Position numbers and translations under genes: made by a program. Shown here one piece after another: positions 1 through 26,880 of a stretch of 64,000 bases of DNA. The stretch spans positions 40,942,905 through 41,006,904 of the forward strand of contig NC_067312.1 in the NCBI RefSeq assembly GCF_020740795.1, given 5' to 3'. Each line of letters starts with the position of its first letter. Position 1 is the stretch's first letter. A model generated the notes under the pieces. It saw only the letters and a list, made by a program, of their open reading frames with translations, was not told the DNA's origin and searched no databases. The stretch comes from Apus apus. Its lineage: Eukaryota; Chordata; Aves; Apodiformes; Apodidae.

Positions 1-405
1 ACAACTTCCTTCCTGCTTCTTCTTCCCTTCTCTTCCCTCCATGGCCGGCATCTGGGGAGGACTCCGTCCATCCATCACTGTCGACCCCCAGGCTCGAGCT
101 CTCCTGACCCTCATGACTCTGTGCTTTCTCCAGCAGCAGCTCTGGGATTTTTCGGGACTGTTTCCAGCTCAGGAGATGCTGTGGGAGTTGCTGGGGGTGG
201 GGGGAGGTGAGAGGCTTTTGCACATACCTGAACATATTTGTATGTAATTGTATATATTTTCTTATATCGTCAGTGTTTAATTAAAGCTGTGTAGTTCAGT
301 TTTCAGTCCAGCCAAGTCTCTCTCTTTCTCTCTCTCCTTCCCTACCTGGGTGGAAAGGGGAGGGGATCGAGAGCATTGTTGTCGAACCTGAGTCAAATGG
401 TGACA
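1..405 (+). mobile_element. ERVL-like solo LTR, 3' part (5' end cut by the window)
   Basis: The segment reads like the downstream part of an avian endogenous-retrovirus LTR in sense orientation. An AT-rich stretch is followed by an ATTAAA poly(A) signal near 281, a pyrimidine-rich CTCTCT block at about 320-345, and a G-rich GGTGGAAAGGGGAGGGG patch. It ends in GAGTCAAATGGTGACA at 390-405. That end is close to the inverted complement of the TGTCGTGGTTTGACCC-like start that I know from avian ERVL LTRs. No gag, pol or env frame is visible, so it is probably a solo LTR, but the 5' boundary is outside the window. The family name rests on remembered similarity of the ends. Confidence 0.6.
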
Positions 406-3400
406 GATGTCAATTTTGTAATATATATGGCTTTAACAAAATTGTTTCAAAAGTGAATGCCAGTGGGATTGCTAGGTTTTCAAATAAGGAATTGTTTTTT
501 AAAAAAAGAAATAGTTACACAGCCTAGCAAGATTATGAATTTTTACTGACAGCAGCCATACAAGTTTAAGTAATTAATAAAATGCACTGCTTAAAATGTC
601 TTAGTTGTCCACAGTTATCTTAAATCCTGGATGTTGTGTCTCTTGGAGCTGCCGTTATTATATCTGCAGTTGTCTCTTGATTCTTGTGAAGTAAGATTGC
701 CCCTGTGGGTTGACTGATTGGAGTCCCATACTGTCTCATAGCTGGTGCTTAAAAACTGAAAAACGCTGTCCTTGTGTGACTGGCATCAGCTGTTTCTCTT
801 GAACTGGAAAAGTGAACTGTTGTTAATAGTAAGCATCAGCAGTTGATGAGATGTATAGAGCTAGCCTTGAAAATAAATTAGTCTCAAATGAGAAACAAAT
901 TGAACATCTGTTCAAATGTATCTGGGATCAACAAGTGGTTTCTTCTATTGGCCTAGGTGGGTCAGGAATGCCTGCCTTATTTGCAGTTTGAAAGAAACCC
1001 AAACAACTCTAAATTCTTACAGCAAAATAAAACCCATTCAGTTTTATATTTCTATAGCTGATCTATGGCTTGGTGAGCTGCAGTCATTTCAGAATACAGG
1101 CACAACAAAAATGTAGATTTTTAGGGAAATGTTTTGGGTAATCAAGGCCAGCCTTCTGTATGTTGGAAGACTTCAGCAACATAGCATTTGTTATTGCTGA
1201 TCTGGTGTTGTACAGCTAAGACAGCAAGTACGAAGGTTGGAATAGAAAATAACCTTCAAATACATAGCTGCTCTGGAAGGTAATTTAATTGCAAGTGCCA
1301 CCCATCTATCTTTTTTTCTGTGGAACCTGTTTGATTGTGCTGAGCACAGTTTGGCTCAATATTAGGACCAAATGCTTTCTTTCTTGACTGGCTATGATGC
1401 TCATCTTGCTCTGTGCACAGACTTCATGGATACATGGTAGGGATAGATGAATGCCCATAAGTCTGCTGACTTTAGCTGACCCTGGCACTGCTGACACTAG
1501 CTCAGTATAACTGTTTGTCTTCTGTCTTTTCTTTTTTTTATTTTCCCTTTGGTTTATTTTCTGAGTTCATGGCAATAAAATCTTTGCAATTGCTTGCTTA
1601 GCAGAGTTGATTTAACAATTGTTGTATGCTACGAGTGCTCATATTATGGACAACACAAGTCTTAATGTCTTAGGGAATGACCTGAATTTTAAAAGTGGTA
1701 AGATGTTGGAACTAGTTACGTTGCAAACCAGTTTCACTTTCATAGTTTAGACTGGTAACACCATAAGGGAATTTTGCTGAGGTGTCATGGTGTGCTTCTT
1801 GTAATGCCCAGTGTTGGAAGTTCAGATTTTCTGTCTGCCAATGTGCATGCAGACTGCAAGATGCCAAGGTATGAATTCCACAAACATTACAACTCTGAAG
1901 CTGAACAACATGCCTCGCTGTGTATTTTTAACTGTTAGGCCAACAAAGAGTGGATACAGCAAATGTGCATGAATAATTTCAGAATTTTGCAGAGAATTAT
2001 TGTCAAACCTGTAATTATCTGAAAATTTCATAGTAACATCCATCCAGAAAAGTTAACAAAGTTGTATTTAGTTCCACATAAAGCAGATTTATTTAATTTG
2101 ATTTTTTTTCAATTGTTATTTAATTCTGGCTTTTTTATGGAATTTTTCTTGAATGTGGAGTAGTTTTCAGTAATAGCATACTTAACAGCTTGTGGTAAGT
2201 TTTTAAAGCTAGGTGAACACAAATACTGTGCTTTCTAAACTACACTGTTATAAAAAACCTGACCTGAATTATACGTGTAAATATATATATTGTGTTGCGA
2301 CTCTGCTTATTGTCAAGTGGAAGTCTTAAAGTTAAGTTCTCTGACTACAACTTGTGTACAGTTAATAGTTGAATCTTTTAAGTTCTCAGAATCCCAGAGT
2401 AGTTAAGTTCTGATAATGAAGATCACACAGTTGTAAATGTTAAGGAGAACATTGGGTGATTTGGTACAGCAGCATCTTTCTAGTCTTGCTTACACTTTTA
2501 GTGTTTTAATGTTTTACCTCATAAGAGCAGTTTAACTTCATTTTTTTTTAACTTAATCCAGTTCTTTCATAGTGTTTTTTTTGTAGTCCAAAGATTACTG
2601 AAATGCTACAAACAAAAGCATTTAAAACTATATAATGGAGTCCAGTTTGTTGCTCTTTTTCCAGAATTATGATTTAGCTTTTTGTTGGCACTCGTCACTT
2701 GAATATGTGAATTGTTTAACATTAGGTTTTTCATGGTCTGGTGTCTTAGTGTATTGAAAGTGTGATTCTTTGTGGGGTCTGCCTTGCGATACAGGCTTAG
2801 CCATGTTTCTTAAGCTTTTTTTTTCTTATTAGAATAAAACCTTTAGAGTAAGTTATATTTCCCAACAGTTGGCTTGGTTAGATGTAACTCAAAGTATCGG
2901 TTATATAACCACAGTACTTAGCAAATGTTTACTCATCAATGACAGGCAGATATAGTGAAATAACAATACATATTTAAACAATACTGTCAAAGGTCTTGTG
3001 TGGAGATACTTCTCTGTAAAGGAACAGTTTCATGTTGATATTTGATTTTTTTTACTCTTTTTAAACTTTATCCATGTCATATAGGACCCACCTTCTTGCC
3101 TGTGGATTTGTTCTGCTGGCATCCCTTACCTGCAGTTGTGGGTCATGGAATTTTCAAAGATCATCATGCATACTGTTAAAATTGCCAACAGCAGAGAAAA
3201 CCCTAATGAATTAACAGCTGTGCTAGAGGTGTCTTGGCAAGATATTCTATACATTTATTTCAGAGCCCAGCCAGCTTCTCAATCTAGTGACTGTAAACCT
3301 TGGCTATATAAGAATGGTCATTGGGAGTAAGGTTAAGTCAAAATCTGAAAAACTGGGAATCACAGGGTGACATGGAGAAAAATGCTTTTGGATAGATTTC

Positions 3401-6199
3401 TTTTTGTTGATGGGGTTAATAGTTCCTACCACAGACAGTTTAAAGAGGATGTTAGCCATTATGTCTGTAATCCAGTCATTATTATATTGTGTCACCTTAA
3501 GTTTAACACTTGTTAAAGTCAGACAGTTTAAAGATGCTTACCTACAAGGTCTAATGAGAGAGAATTCTTCTATTGGCAGTAATTCACATCTCAGTGTTTC
3601 CTCAGGAGAAGTGGTTGTTGCCCCAGCTTCTCTCAAGTAAGTTGAAGGATAAAATACCTTACGCTGTCTCATGAAAATGGAAGTCTAGGGTAGAATCTCA
3701 AAAAAAGAGCTCTACTCTAGGAATCCCATTTTACACATAAACCTTTTCTGCCCTTTCCGAGTCTCAGTGACTTACTAGAGAACAGACTAGTTCTGTTGTA
3801 GCTACAACTCTTTCCACCAGTAGATTGCAAAGTGCTTTTATCGGGAAGGGAAGTACTGCTTGCCATTTCTTTTAAGTTAAAGCATGGGGTAGTGGAATGG
3901 ATTGCTGAAGGGTGCCTGGAAGGGATAAAACTGGCTAGAACAGGAATCTTGAGCCTTCTCCACTAGGTTGCAGTACTGCAGTTTTTCTTTCCTGGGCTAC
4001 TAGCCTTGTAAGCTCATTGAGAGTCTTGAGTTTGTTTCTTGAGATGAGGTTTTTTGTGAGTTTGATTTGTTTCTGGTAATTTGGTTGTGAAGCTAACATG
4101 CACCACGGGCAAAAGCACAGGAAGACAGTAATTTCATCAAGTCATAAAAGACAAAATAGGCTTATGTAGAAGCCCAGTTTCGGGTCTGCTTGCTAGCTAC
4201 ATGTCATCTGCTGCAAACAGTGGGCGGTGGGCCAAAAGTGCTTTCCTGCTTGAAACCACAAATTCTAGTCCCGCTTCCTGTATAGAGTCCAAGAATTGTG
4301 CAATGAAACCCTGATTTCACTGACTCACTATAATCCACAGTCATAAGTTTTCCAGTTATAGTTCATCAGGAATGGAGGCTACAACTGTTGGTGGCTGTGT
4401 TGCCATGGGTGTTTGGTTTCTTATTTGTAGGGTCAAGAAGACCTGTAGTTCTATTGTATAAAAGAAAGCTGGAGCTCATCAAGGTTAGCCTGTATTAGAA
4501 AACGCAGGATGTGGGTTTAAGAAAGACTACAGTCCAGCTATTATGTTTAACTGTGTAAGCTACGAGGAATGGCAGTTGAAAGTTTAAATTATCGTGGATG
4601 TGTTTTGAAACAGCAGTGCTGGACAAGTTAATGTGATTTGAAAATGCTACTTTGCAGTAGAACTATTTGAGAGACTGCTGGGAATATAAACTGCAGTTCC
4701 ACCCTCTAGATACAAACCTTTGCTTCCATGGCATCCACTACTGTGTTCAGACAGAGTCTGGTGTGGGGAGAGTCAGTGACTTTGCTTTTTCATTGTCTAG
4801 ATGAAGTTGTAGATTAGTATTTTCAAAGCAGTTGCAGTTTTTAGGGGCCTGTTTTCTGTTTTCTTTTCAGTGGGAATTGGATGTTAATTCCCTGAGGCCT
4901 CTTTCAGACTGTTACTGTATTTTAATTTTTAAAATGTGTCTTATTAAGGTAAGGTTTAAAGAATTTATTTTATTCTTGTCACATGAATGGATAGTGATAT
5001 TAGTACAGTTGCTGTTTTTGTTGTCATAGAATGAGTCAGCAAAAGCTTTTGAATCATTATACAGTGGTAAAATATCAAAGGACAGTTTGCATGTTAAGAT
5101 TTTTACTTTGCCTGGAATAACTTTTTACCAGGCCTGTCAGATGGTCACATGTTAATAAGTTAATGTTTAAAGTATGGATCTGCTCTGCATAATGAGAGTG
5201 CAAGAAGGTGTCTGTTTTAGTCAGCTGTTCTACTTCATGTGTATTCAGACATTTGCTTTGTTCAGTGACAGAATGTTTAGTTTAGCTCAGGTATGAGTAT
5301 GCATTTGTTCAGTATTGGACATCAACACTGTGGTGTCCACCCATACCTTGCAGAAACCTTCAAAGGCAGTCAAGTTGAGCAGGTGTAACAGAAGTCATAA
5401 TTGGCTTTGTGGAGCCTTTTTTTGGTGTGTGTTAACATGGGGGAGTGGGAGGTAAAGCAGAGCTGTGTTAGCAGAGCATCAGGCTGAGTTTTTTAAGTTG
5501 TGTAGTTATAAGGACATTTGGCATGGAAATTAAAAGTGTAAACAAAAAGTGCTGGTGTGCTGCTAAAAAAATGTGGGTGTTCTCAATGTGGAAAAATGAC
5601 ACTGTTCCTTTCCTTCAAAAACAAAAAAGGTTGATAGAAATTAGTTACCTTGAGGTAAAATGGTAACGTGGGCAAGGTGCTTCAATGAAACTAGCTTCAG
5701 ATTTGCTGTAATTAATGTCAGATCTACAAGTTGGCCTGCTTGAATTACTTCACTCTGGTTAAGAATGCTTTCTCCTTTTCTCCCTCCAGAAACCTGAGCT
5801 CGATCTAAATGCTAGTCATGTGTTTCAGTCTGATTCACACTGTTTCTCTCCACTGATTTGTCTAATAATAATGTATAGAATTGACATAATTTTACATTTT
5901 AGGTATTGTATTGAGTTACTAGAGGGAATACAGTGGACTAGTTTGTGTGAATATGCTAGGTGTTGGGTATGGTGGAATATTCTTTGTTTTTACAACTTCA
6001 GGTCCTTCTTGATGCTTAGATATAATACCTTTGTGATATCACAATGTCTAGTATTATTACTATGAAGTAAAACCTCTGTTTTACAACAGTAAAGCAACTA
6101 CTGCTTGTACTCCATGTTGATAAAAAGGAAGAGTTGGTGCAGTAGGAGCACTGGACAGAAATGCTCCTAACAGGTGACAAAGTATTTTAACTGTAATGA

Positions 6200-6362
6200 A
6201 CAGGCTGCCCAGAGAGGCTGTGGAGTCTTCTTCTCTGGAGACTTTAAAGACCTGTCTGGATGCCTGTCTGAGTGATCTGCCCTAGTTTTTGTTCCTGTTC
6301 TGGCAGGGGGGTTGGACTCTATGATCTTCAGAGGTCCCTTCCAATCCCTAACATTCTGTGAT
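6200..6362 (+). mobile_element. CR1 LINE 3' end fragment
   Basis: The sequence matches the CR1 3' untranslated tail on the + strand: CAGGCTGCCCAGAGAGGCTG, a GGAGACTTTAAAGACCTG-like block, GGCAGGGGGGTTGGACT, GATCTTCAGAGGTCCCTTCC, and the terminal ATTCTGTGATG. It is 5'-truncated, as most CR1 copies are, and has no coding content. Confidence 0.88.
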
Positions 6363-7701
6363 GTCCTATTTATAAGTTCAGTTTTACAAAGTGAAGATTT
6401 AAACAGTTCCAACGTTTATTTTCTTACAACTGTCTAAATGTATATGAATTTCTGTAATAATCTGATTTCCTTTATTCCCATTGCTGTTGATAGGTTATGT
6501 TTAATTTGAGGCTTTGAGGTGATACATGCTAGATTGACGTTTATGGTTTTCTTCATTGTTCACGCTGTTTTTCATTACCATGATGCTGTAGCACCTTATT
6601 CCTCAAATTATTTGCTGCCAGTAAGAGTGGTGAGAAGTCCTATGAAAACTACATAAATGAGGTCTGTGGGAGTAAGAAAGCAATTGCCAGTCATTTTTCT
6701 TGTTCTTTTACTGCCTGAATTTAAAGAAACGTCTGGATTTTTCTGTTTACTCTGGGAGAATGGTCTTGCAGTTTAGTTATCCTTAACACTGAGCAACTAG
6801 GAATGCTGAAGATAGGTGTTTGCCCAAGAGGATGGCAGAGGGTCACAGATCTTCCGCCCTCCTTGACTGCATTTCACGATGCAGACAGGAGTGACTGGTG
6901 CCAAACTCTGACCAAAGGCTCATAATCCTCCAATATTGGCAGAGATCATGTGATGCTGAAGACTGGATTATTCAACTTTTGATTTTTAATTTTTTTTTCC
7001 TCAGAAGAAACATACTAGATGCTGACAGCTCAGATGTATTTAAAATGTTTTTGACCTTCTGTTCTACAAATGGATAGACAATTTGCTTCCCCCGCCTCAG
7101 CACAAAAATTGCAGACCTGATCTGTTAATGATGTTATAATTGACTGTTGACACTAGTCTGCAGACTCATTTGCAAAATGTCTTGCATGTTAACCTAGGTT
7201 TTGTGTGGTAGTCTTCTGTGAGCGAAGAGTCAAAACCAGAGGGCTTGGTCCTGCTTATACCATGTCGTTTCAGAAGTCACAAGGTTGTGCTGAACACAAG
7301 TGAAGCTGATGAAGAGACCTCACTCTTGTTTGGCGTCTTGTTTTTTTAATGTAAAAATTCCTGTTATCCAAAATTGGCTCAGTATTCTTGACAGTTTTAT
7401 TACTGTGGCTGTAAAGAGATCTGTTGTGCATTTTAGATGATGCATGTAGAGGTTGTTTTGGGGGTCCTGATGCATTGGCAGTTGCATTCATGTCTTACTT
7501 TGGTATTGTTTTTCCAGATCATCTGAATAGCATTAAATGCAAGTAGGGAGAAGGAAGTGCATAGCCTTTGAGGCTTATAGACTAGTAATATTAGGTAGTG
7601 TTTGGTTATGTTCTATAAATGATGTTCTGCTTCCTTAACCTTGTGGTCTAGAAATGTGTGACAGGGCTTGGTTTAAGATATGAGTGATATGATTTATTTT
7701 A

Positions 7702-7782
7702 GGTAGTCCTGTGAGGAGCAGTGATTTGGACTTGATGATCTTTATGGGTCCCTTCCAACTTGAGATATTCTGTGATTCAATG
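7702..7782 (+). mobile_element. CR1 LINE 3' tail, short fragment
   Basis: It keeps only the last part of the CR1 tail: TTGGACTTGATGATCTTTAT, GGGTCCCTTCCAACTTGAGA, and the ATTCTGTGATTCAATG end. The 5' edge is uncertain by about 20 bases. Confidence 0.8.
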
Positions 7783-9206
7783 AATATTGCTTATACTACA
7801 GATAGCATGAGCCTTCTAATGAGAATTAAGTTGTCGATCACACTGTCATAATGTATTTTGGAAAATATAATGATACATGAGTTCCGGTAAGTGACTACTC
7901 TTTCATTTGGCACAGTACGATAATCGTTTATTCTTATGCATTATCTTTGTACCAAATTGTGAGTATTTCTGCAGGTTTTTTGTTACTTTGGAATGCATAT
8001 GAGGAATAATTAACCAGAAGAATGCAAAATAGGAAGCAACTGTCTGAACAGTTGCTCTGCAGGGAAGGTTCTGGAGTTTATAGTTGTTAAATGAGTCAAC
8101 ACTGTTACATGAATCTTTTCCCACATGGATTTCTTACTTTTTCTTGTAAATAGGAATATAGCTTGCAGGATGTGGGGTTGTTTATCCTGTTGTTCCACTA
8201 AATATAGATAAGAACTGGTGTGGAATATCTTGTCCAATTTTGAGCCCACACACTTACAAGATGTAATTGGTTTTGAAAATCCAAAAAGAGGTGGGAATGA
8301 TTGGAGTAGAAAACAACCCTCAAGGAAAAATTAGCCCTACTGCAACCCTTTATTCTAAGGAGAACACCTATCTGTTTGCATTGTCTGTTGTGGGCAGGTC
8401 AGCGAAGTAACAGGATATTGAGACACTGGAATAGATTTTGGAAGAAAGTCACTGGAGACCTTAAAGAACACACTGTATAAACATATCAGGAATAATTCAG
8501 GGAAGTTAACCACTTTGGGGAGGAATGGACTGAGTGACTTTCTGGAATACTTGCAAGTCTAAATACTGCCAATATAAATGTTGATTTAAAAGTTTTTTCC
8601 TCAAGAGCTTGAATTAGCTCTGTGTGTAGACTTTTTAACTAGCCAAGGGCAACCTCCTACCCAAACACAAAGGCTTTTTACCTCTGTCTATAAAACTTCA
8701 AAAAAAATTTTTTTGCCTCTTCCTGTGCTTTAAACTCTTCTAATTATACACTTTCTAACCATAATGCAGGGAGATTTAAATTTTTTAGTCCTACCTGTTG
8801 TAAAATGTAATTATTAGTAATTAATTGAAATATTTTATTTTCCTATATGGAGTGAGAATTGCTTAAGATGTTTGGGAAGTTTTTGAAAGTAGTATGGTCA
8901 ATTTAATTTTAAAATGTTAAATAGGGTGAACTTCTGAAGGACTTCCTAACTGCATGGTATTGTTTTAAAAATGCAACTGACTAGTCTTGTAGAATAAATT
9001 TATCTGACTTTCTTATAATACAATAATTCCTTAGCATTTTTCTTGTCTATCTTCCTTTTAAGCTTCATGGATTTTTGCTTTTGGTGTGAGCATTTTTGTA
9101 GAGAATAATAGATCTCAGTCAGAACTCAGTCAAAGCATAATCTGGTTACTATTGGCTAGGAATGCAAGAAGGTATATAACATGTTTTGTTGTTTTCATGA
9201 GGGACA

Positions 9207-11340
9207 TTAGTTTGAGTTGGAAGGGACCTTCAAGATCCTCTAGTTCCAGCCCCCCTGCAGGAGCCTTCCACTAGACCAGTTTGCTCAGAGCCCCATCCAA
9301 CCTGGTCTTGAACACTTCCAGGGATGAGGTTTCCACAACTATGCTGTGCATCCTGTGCAGATGTCTCACCACCCTCACACTGAAGAATTTCTTCCTAATA
9401 TCTAATCTAAATCTCCCCTGTTCCAGTTTTGATCCATTACACCTTCTGCTATCCCTACAAGCCCTTTTAAAAAGTCCTTTCCCAGCTTTCCTGTAGGCCC
9501 CTTTCGGGTGCTGGAAGACCACTGTAAGGTCTCTTTGGAGCCTTCTCTTCTCCAGGCTGAACAGCCCCAACTCTCCCAGCCTGTCTCCATAGGAGAGGTG
9601 CTCTAGCCCTCTGGTCATCTTTGTGGCCCTTCTCTAGACTTGCTCCAACCTCCATGTCCTTGTGTTGGGGGCTCCAGAACTGAACACAGTACTCCAGGTG
9701 GGTTCTTAAGAGAGCTGAGTCAAGGGGGAGAATCATCTCCCTTGACCTACTGGCCATGCTTCTTTTGATGCAGCCCAGGACACAGCTGGCTTTCTGGGCT
9801 GCAAGTGAACATTTCTGGCTCATGTTGAGCTTCTCGTCCGCCATCATCCCCAAGTCCTTCTCCTCCAGGCTGTTTTCGATCCATTCTCCACCCAGCCTGT
9901 ATTTGTGCGTGGGATTGCCCTGACCTAGGTGCAGAACCTTTCACTTGGCCTGGTTGAACCTCATGCGGTTTGCATGAGTCCACCTCTCAAGCTTGTCAAC
10001 ATCCGTCTGGATGGCCTCTCTTCCCTCCAGGGTGTTGACTTCACCACACAATTTGGTGTCATTGGCAAACTTGCTGAGCATGCACTCAAGGACACGGTCC
10101 ATGCCTCTGATAAGTATGTTAAACAGCACTGGTGCCAGTACTGACCCTTTGGGAGCACCACTTGTCACAGGTCTCCACCTGGACATCGAGCCATTGATCA
10201 ACACTCTTTGAGTGCAACCATCCAGCCAATTCCTTACCCGGGGAGTGGTCCATCCACTGGTTTTGATACCAGGATGTTGAGCGGGACAGTGTCGAAGGCT
10301 TTGCACAGGTCCAGGTAGATTATGTGAGTTGCTCTTCCTTTGTCCACAGATGCTATTACTCCATTGCACATTAGGCAGGCAGGATTTGCCCTTGGTGAAG
10401 CCATGTTGGCTGTCACCAGTCACCCCTTTGCTTTCCTTGTGCCTTAGCAGAGCCTTCAGGAGGATATAGTCTGTAGTTCCCTGGGTCTTCCTTTTTCTCA
10501 TCTTGAAAAAGGGATTTGTTTCCTCTTTTCCAGTCAGTGGGGGTTTCTCCAGACTGCCCCGACTTTTCAAATATGATGGACAGAGGCTTTGCAACTTCAT
10601 TGGCCAGTTCCTTCAGGATCTGTGGATGAATTCCATCAAGTCCAATAGACTTGTGCACCTTCAGTCCTTCAGATGATCACAAACCTTCTCTTCTCCTACA
10701 GCGGGGAGGTCTTCCTTTTCATAGTCCATGCTTTTGCCTTTAACTGGGATGGTTTGACCAGAGCCGTTGCCAGTGAGGACTGAGGCAAAGTAGTCATTGA
10801 ATACTTCAGCTTTCTCTATGTCCTGAATGGCCAGGTCTCTATTTTACTTCTGAAGCAGGCCCACAGTTTCCTTCATTTTCGTCTTTCTGCTGACATACCT
10901 GAAGAAGCTTTTCTCATTGTCCTTAACATCCCTGGCCAGGTCCAACTCTCTCGGTGCCTTGTCCTTCCTTACCTGATCCCTTGCTTTTCTGACAGCTTGT
11001 CTGTACTCCCCCAAGGATACCCCTGCTTCCACTCTCTGTATACCTTGTTTTTACATCTGTGTCCAGGAGCTCCTTGCTCATCCATACGGGCTCTCCTGCC
11101 AACATTCCTCTTTGCTGGGACTCATTGCTCCTAGGCATGAAGGGGGTGATCCTTGAATATGGACCAGCTTTCTTGGTCTCTCCTTCAGGGCTTTGTCCTA
11201 TGGTACCCTTGCAAGCAGATCCCTGAAGAGATGAAAATCTGCTCTCTTAGAGTTGAGGGTAGTGAGCTTGCTTTGCTCCTTCCTCTCCACGCTAAGGATC
11301 CTGAATTTAATCATGTTGCTACAGCCTAGTCTCCAATTAA
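9207..11340 (-). mobile_element. CR1 LINE, 5'-truncated, antisense to UBQLN1
   Basis: On the - strand this is a long CR1 copy. Its 3' end is at the low coordinate (GTTGGAAGGGACCTTCAAG at about 9218). ORF2 is broken into several frames. Reverse-transcriptase remnants lie between about 9960 and 10660, with the palm/thumb and linker up to about 11140. Seen in translation are SIGLDGIHPQILKELA (finger region), [15 protein letters not shown] (motif A), GSVLAPVLFNI (motif B region) and KFANDTKLCG. The last should be F-A-D-D in an active enzyme, so one catalytic Asp has become Asn. Frameshifts are numerous and the copy is dead. The 5' limit is placed by loss of CR1 similarity near 11340. Confidence 0.9.
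9941..10658 (-). pseudogene. CR1 ORF2 reverse transcriptase remnant
   Basis: This is the reverse-transcriptase core inside the 9.2-11.3 kb CR1, read on the - strand across at least three frames. Motif A ([11 protein letters not shown]) is intact in one frame. The motif C equivalent reads F-A-N-D, so the catalytic Asp pair is damaged. The frames shift near 10.4 kb and 10.15 kb. It cannot make a functional enzyme. Confidence 0.85.
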
Positions 11341-11996
11341 GTCTTACATGATCAACCATCAACAACATCATGTAGCTATGTCATATGTTGAATGAGAAAG
11401 CAGAGCTGTGTGAGAGATAACTTAGCCTATGTGGAAAGGAATGCTAGTTTTGATACATGGAAGGTAGCAAAAATATCTCTAAGAAGAGAGGATACTTCTC
11501 TATTTGATTACACCAAAAGTGTAGACAGATTTATCATACTTGTGACATTGCATCCTCAGTCTTTCAATAATGGGTGGCTTCAGTGGTGTGTGCGTGTGTG
11601 TATATATATTAGTGTATGCTTACTAGTATGTAATTATGTAGATGCTTTACTGTGTGTGCGTATATATAAGTAGTATATGTACTAGTACCTATTTATTGTT
11701 ACAGATGCATGCCCGATTGAAGCTGCAGTAGTCTTTACATGGAACCAAATTTTTGTTGCTGCTACTTATATATATAGTGATCTGTACGAAAAAGGAATAA
11801 TTTATTAACTGTCTTCATATGGATATAAAAAGTCTAGAAAACTTATTAAAGTATTTCTAGATTGTGTAAAGCAGAAGATACAGTGCAAATGGGATAATAC
11901 ATTAAATATGAACAAAGCAGCCTGTCCTTAAATTATTTAAAAGTTACAGTTAAGTATTCGGTTTCACAAATGTATAATACTAACTTTTTTGTTTAG

Positions 11997-25841
<13,845 letters not shown>

Positions 25842-26181
25842 CAGTGTTTCTTTAACTTGAAAAAATATAATTTATTTTTGATAACAGCTCTTAAATCTTT
25901 AAAATATTTGCTTTATTTCATTCTGACTCTTTGGATTGTCTTACTCGAACTAAAATTGGTCTGATGCATTTTAAGGTGGAGTGCAGTAGTTTTCAAACAG
26001 AATCAGTGCATTTTCACTCTTGTTGCATGCATCACACTTCTTTTGCTCTGCATTATTTGTGATTTCTTTTTTTTTTTTAACAATATCAGCTTTCACAGTT
26101 GGGTGAACGGGTTTTGTCAGACCTACAATTGTCCAGTTTATTTACTTCTTAAACATTAGCCTTCTGTAGTAATTTATGTAG

Positions 26182-26187
26182 AATAAA
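26182..26187 (+). terminator. UBQLN1: Proximal poly(A) signal of UBQLN1
   Basis: An AATAAA hexamer lies about 340 bases after the stop codon. It may be used as an alternative early end of the 3' UTR. Confidence 0.4.
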
Positions 26188-26855
26188 AATTAAAAAGGAA
26201 GCAAATTAATTGAAGCTACAATTCGTGGGTACCAATACTGCTTATTGTGGTTTTTGGCATGTACTTTTTTTTTGCTAGCAAAGTGCTGTAAGATTTTTAC
26301 CACTTAAGTAATCTTTCTTTTTTTGCTTTAATTTGTATAAAGTATAAACACAATATATATACAATGGAGACAGCTCATTTCTAGAGATTGACACATTGCA
26401 ATAGGATGAGATTGCAAGCAATGCTAAAAGTAAGGAAAAAACCCAAGTAATTAAGACCTGGTTTTGGTGTAGGATCTTCCAAAATCTTTGGTAATCATCT
26501 CAGCAAAAGTAGTTAAGCAAGTTCAGTTAAAATATACTAGAATTACTGTTCTGGTTATCTTTTTACATCTGACTGTACAGAAACTTGCATTATTACATTG
26601 TCTCAATATTCACAAAGATTAACTGTAAATTACCTTTACCATTGTGCAAATTAAAGGGGCACTGCTTTGTGCTCTGGACCTGCTTCTAATGCTTTTTGGC
26701 CTGTTCTGTTGAGATCCTAACATGAATTCTGATTTGTAATTGGAAACATTTCAATTCATGGTCATGTGATACTCTTAATTGCTTTTAACCACCATGTAAA
26801 AATAACTGTATATCTTTTAAGTTTTTATTGGTAGTTACTTCTCTTGTGCACAGGT

Positions 26856-26861
26856 AATAAA
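26856..26861 (+). terminator. UBQLN1: Main predicted poly(A) signal of UBQLN1
   Basis: An AATAAA lies about 1 kb after the stop codon. It is followed by an A-rich stretch and then a GT-rich element (CTCCTTGTGTTTGC) at about 26890-26906, the usual layout of a vertebrate cleavage site. Confidence 0.6.
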
Positions 26862-26880
26862 TGAATTAAAAAAATCTTTA

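Larger units (their letters stand above)
406..11996 (+). other. UBQLN1: UBQLN1 intron 1 (3' portion)
   Basis: This is AT-rich sequence with no exon that I can support. It carries two sense-strand CR1 tails (about 6.2 and 7.7 kb) and one 2.1-kb antisense CR1. The first UBQLN1 exon, which would encode the acidic/Ala-rich N-terminus and the first half of the UBL domain in a GC-rich setting, is not seen here and must lie upstream. Short (GT)n/(TA)n tracts occur at about 11585-11670. The intron ends in TTTTTTGTTTAG at 11985-11996, preceded by a consensus TACTAAC branch-point-like motif at 11978-11984. Confidence 0.8.
25842..26880 (+). other. UBQLN1: UBQLN1 3' untranslated region
   Basis: AT-rich sequence with T-runs follows the stop codon. 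It contains AATAAA-type signals at 26182-26187 and 26856-26861. The downstream end is inferred from the second signal; a longer form cannot be excluded because another AATAAA with GT-rich downstream sequence lies at 27095-27100. Confidence 0.7.

Noticed and set aside
3404-3640. 78-codon open frame in UBQLN1 intron 1.
   Set aside because: No recognisable domain, no supported splice signals, and an ordinary length for chance in this amount of sequence.
8290-8560. Possible ancient CR1-like segment (GGAGACCTTAAAGAACACAC and a few similar words).
   Set aside because: Only scattered words match and no CR1 tail end is present. It is too weak to annotate by eye.
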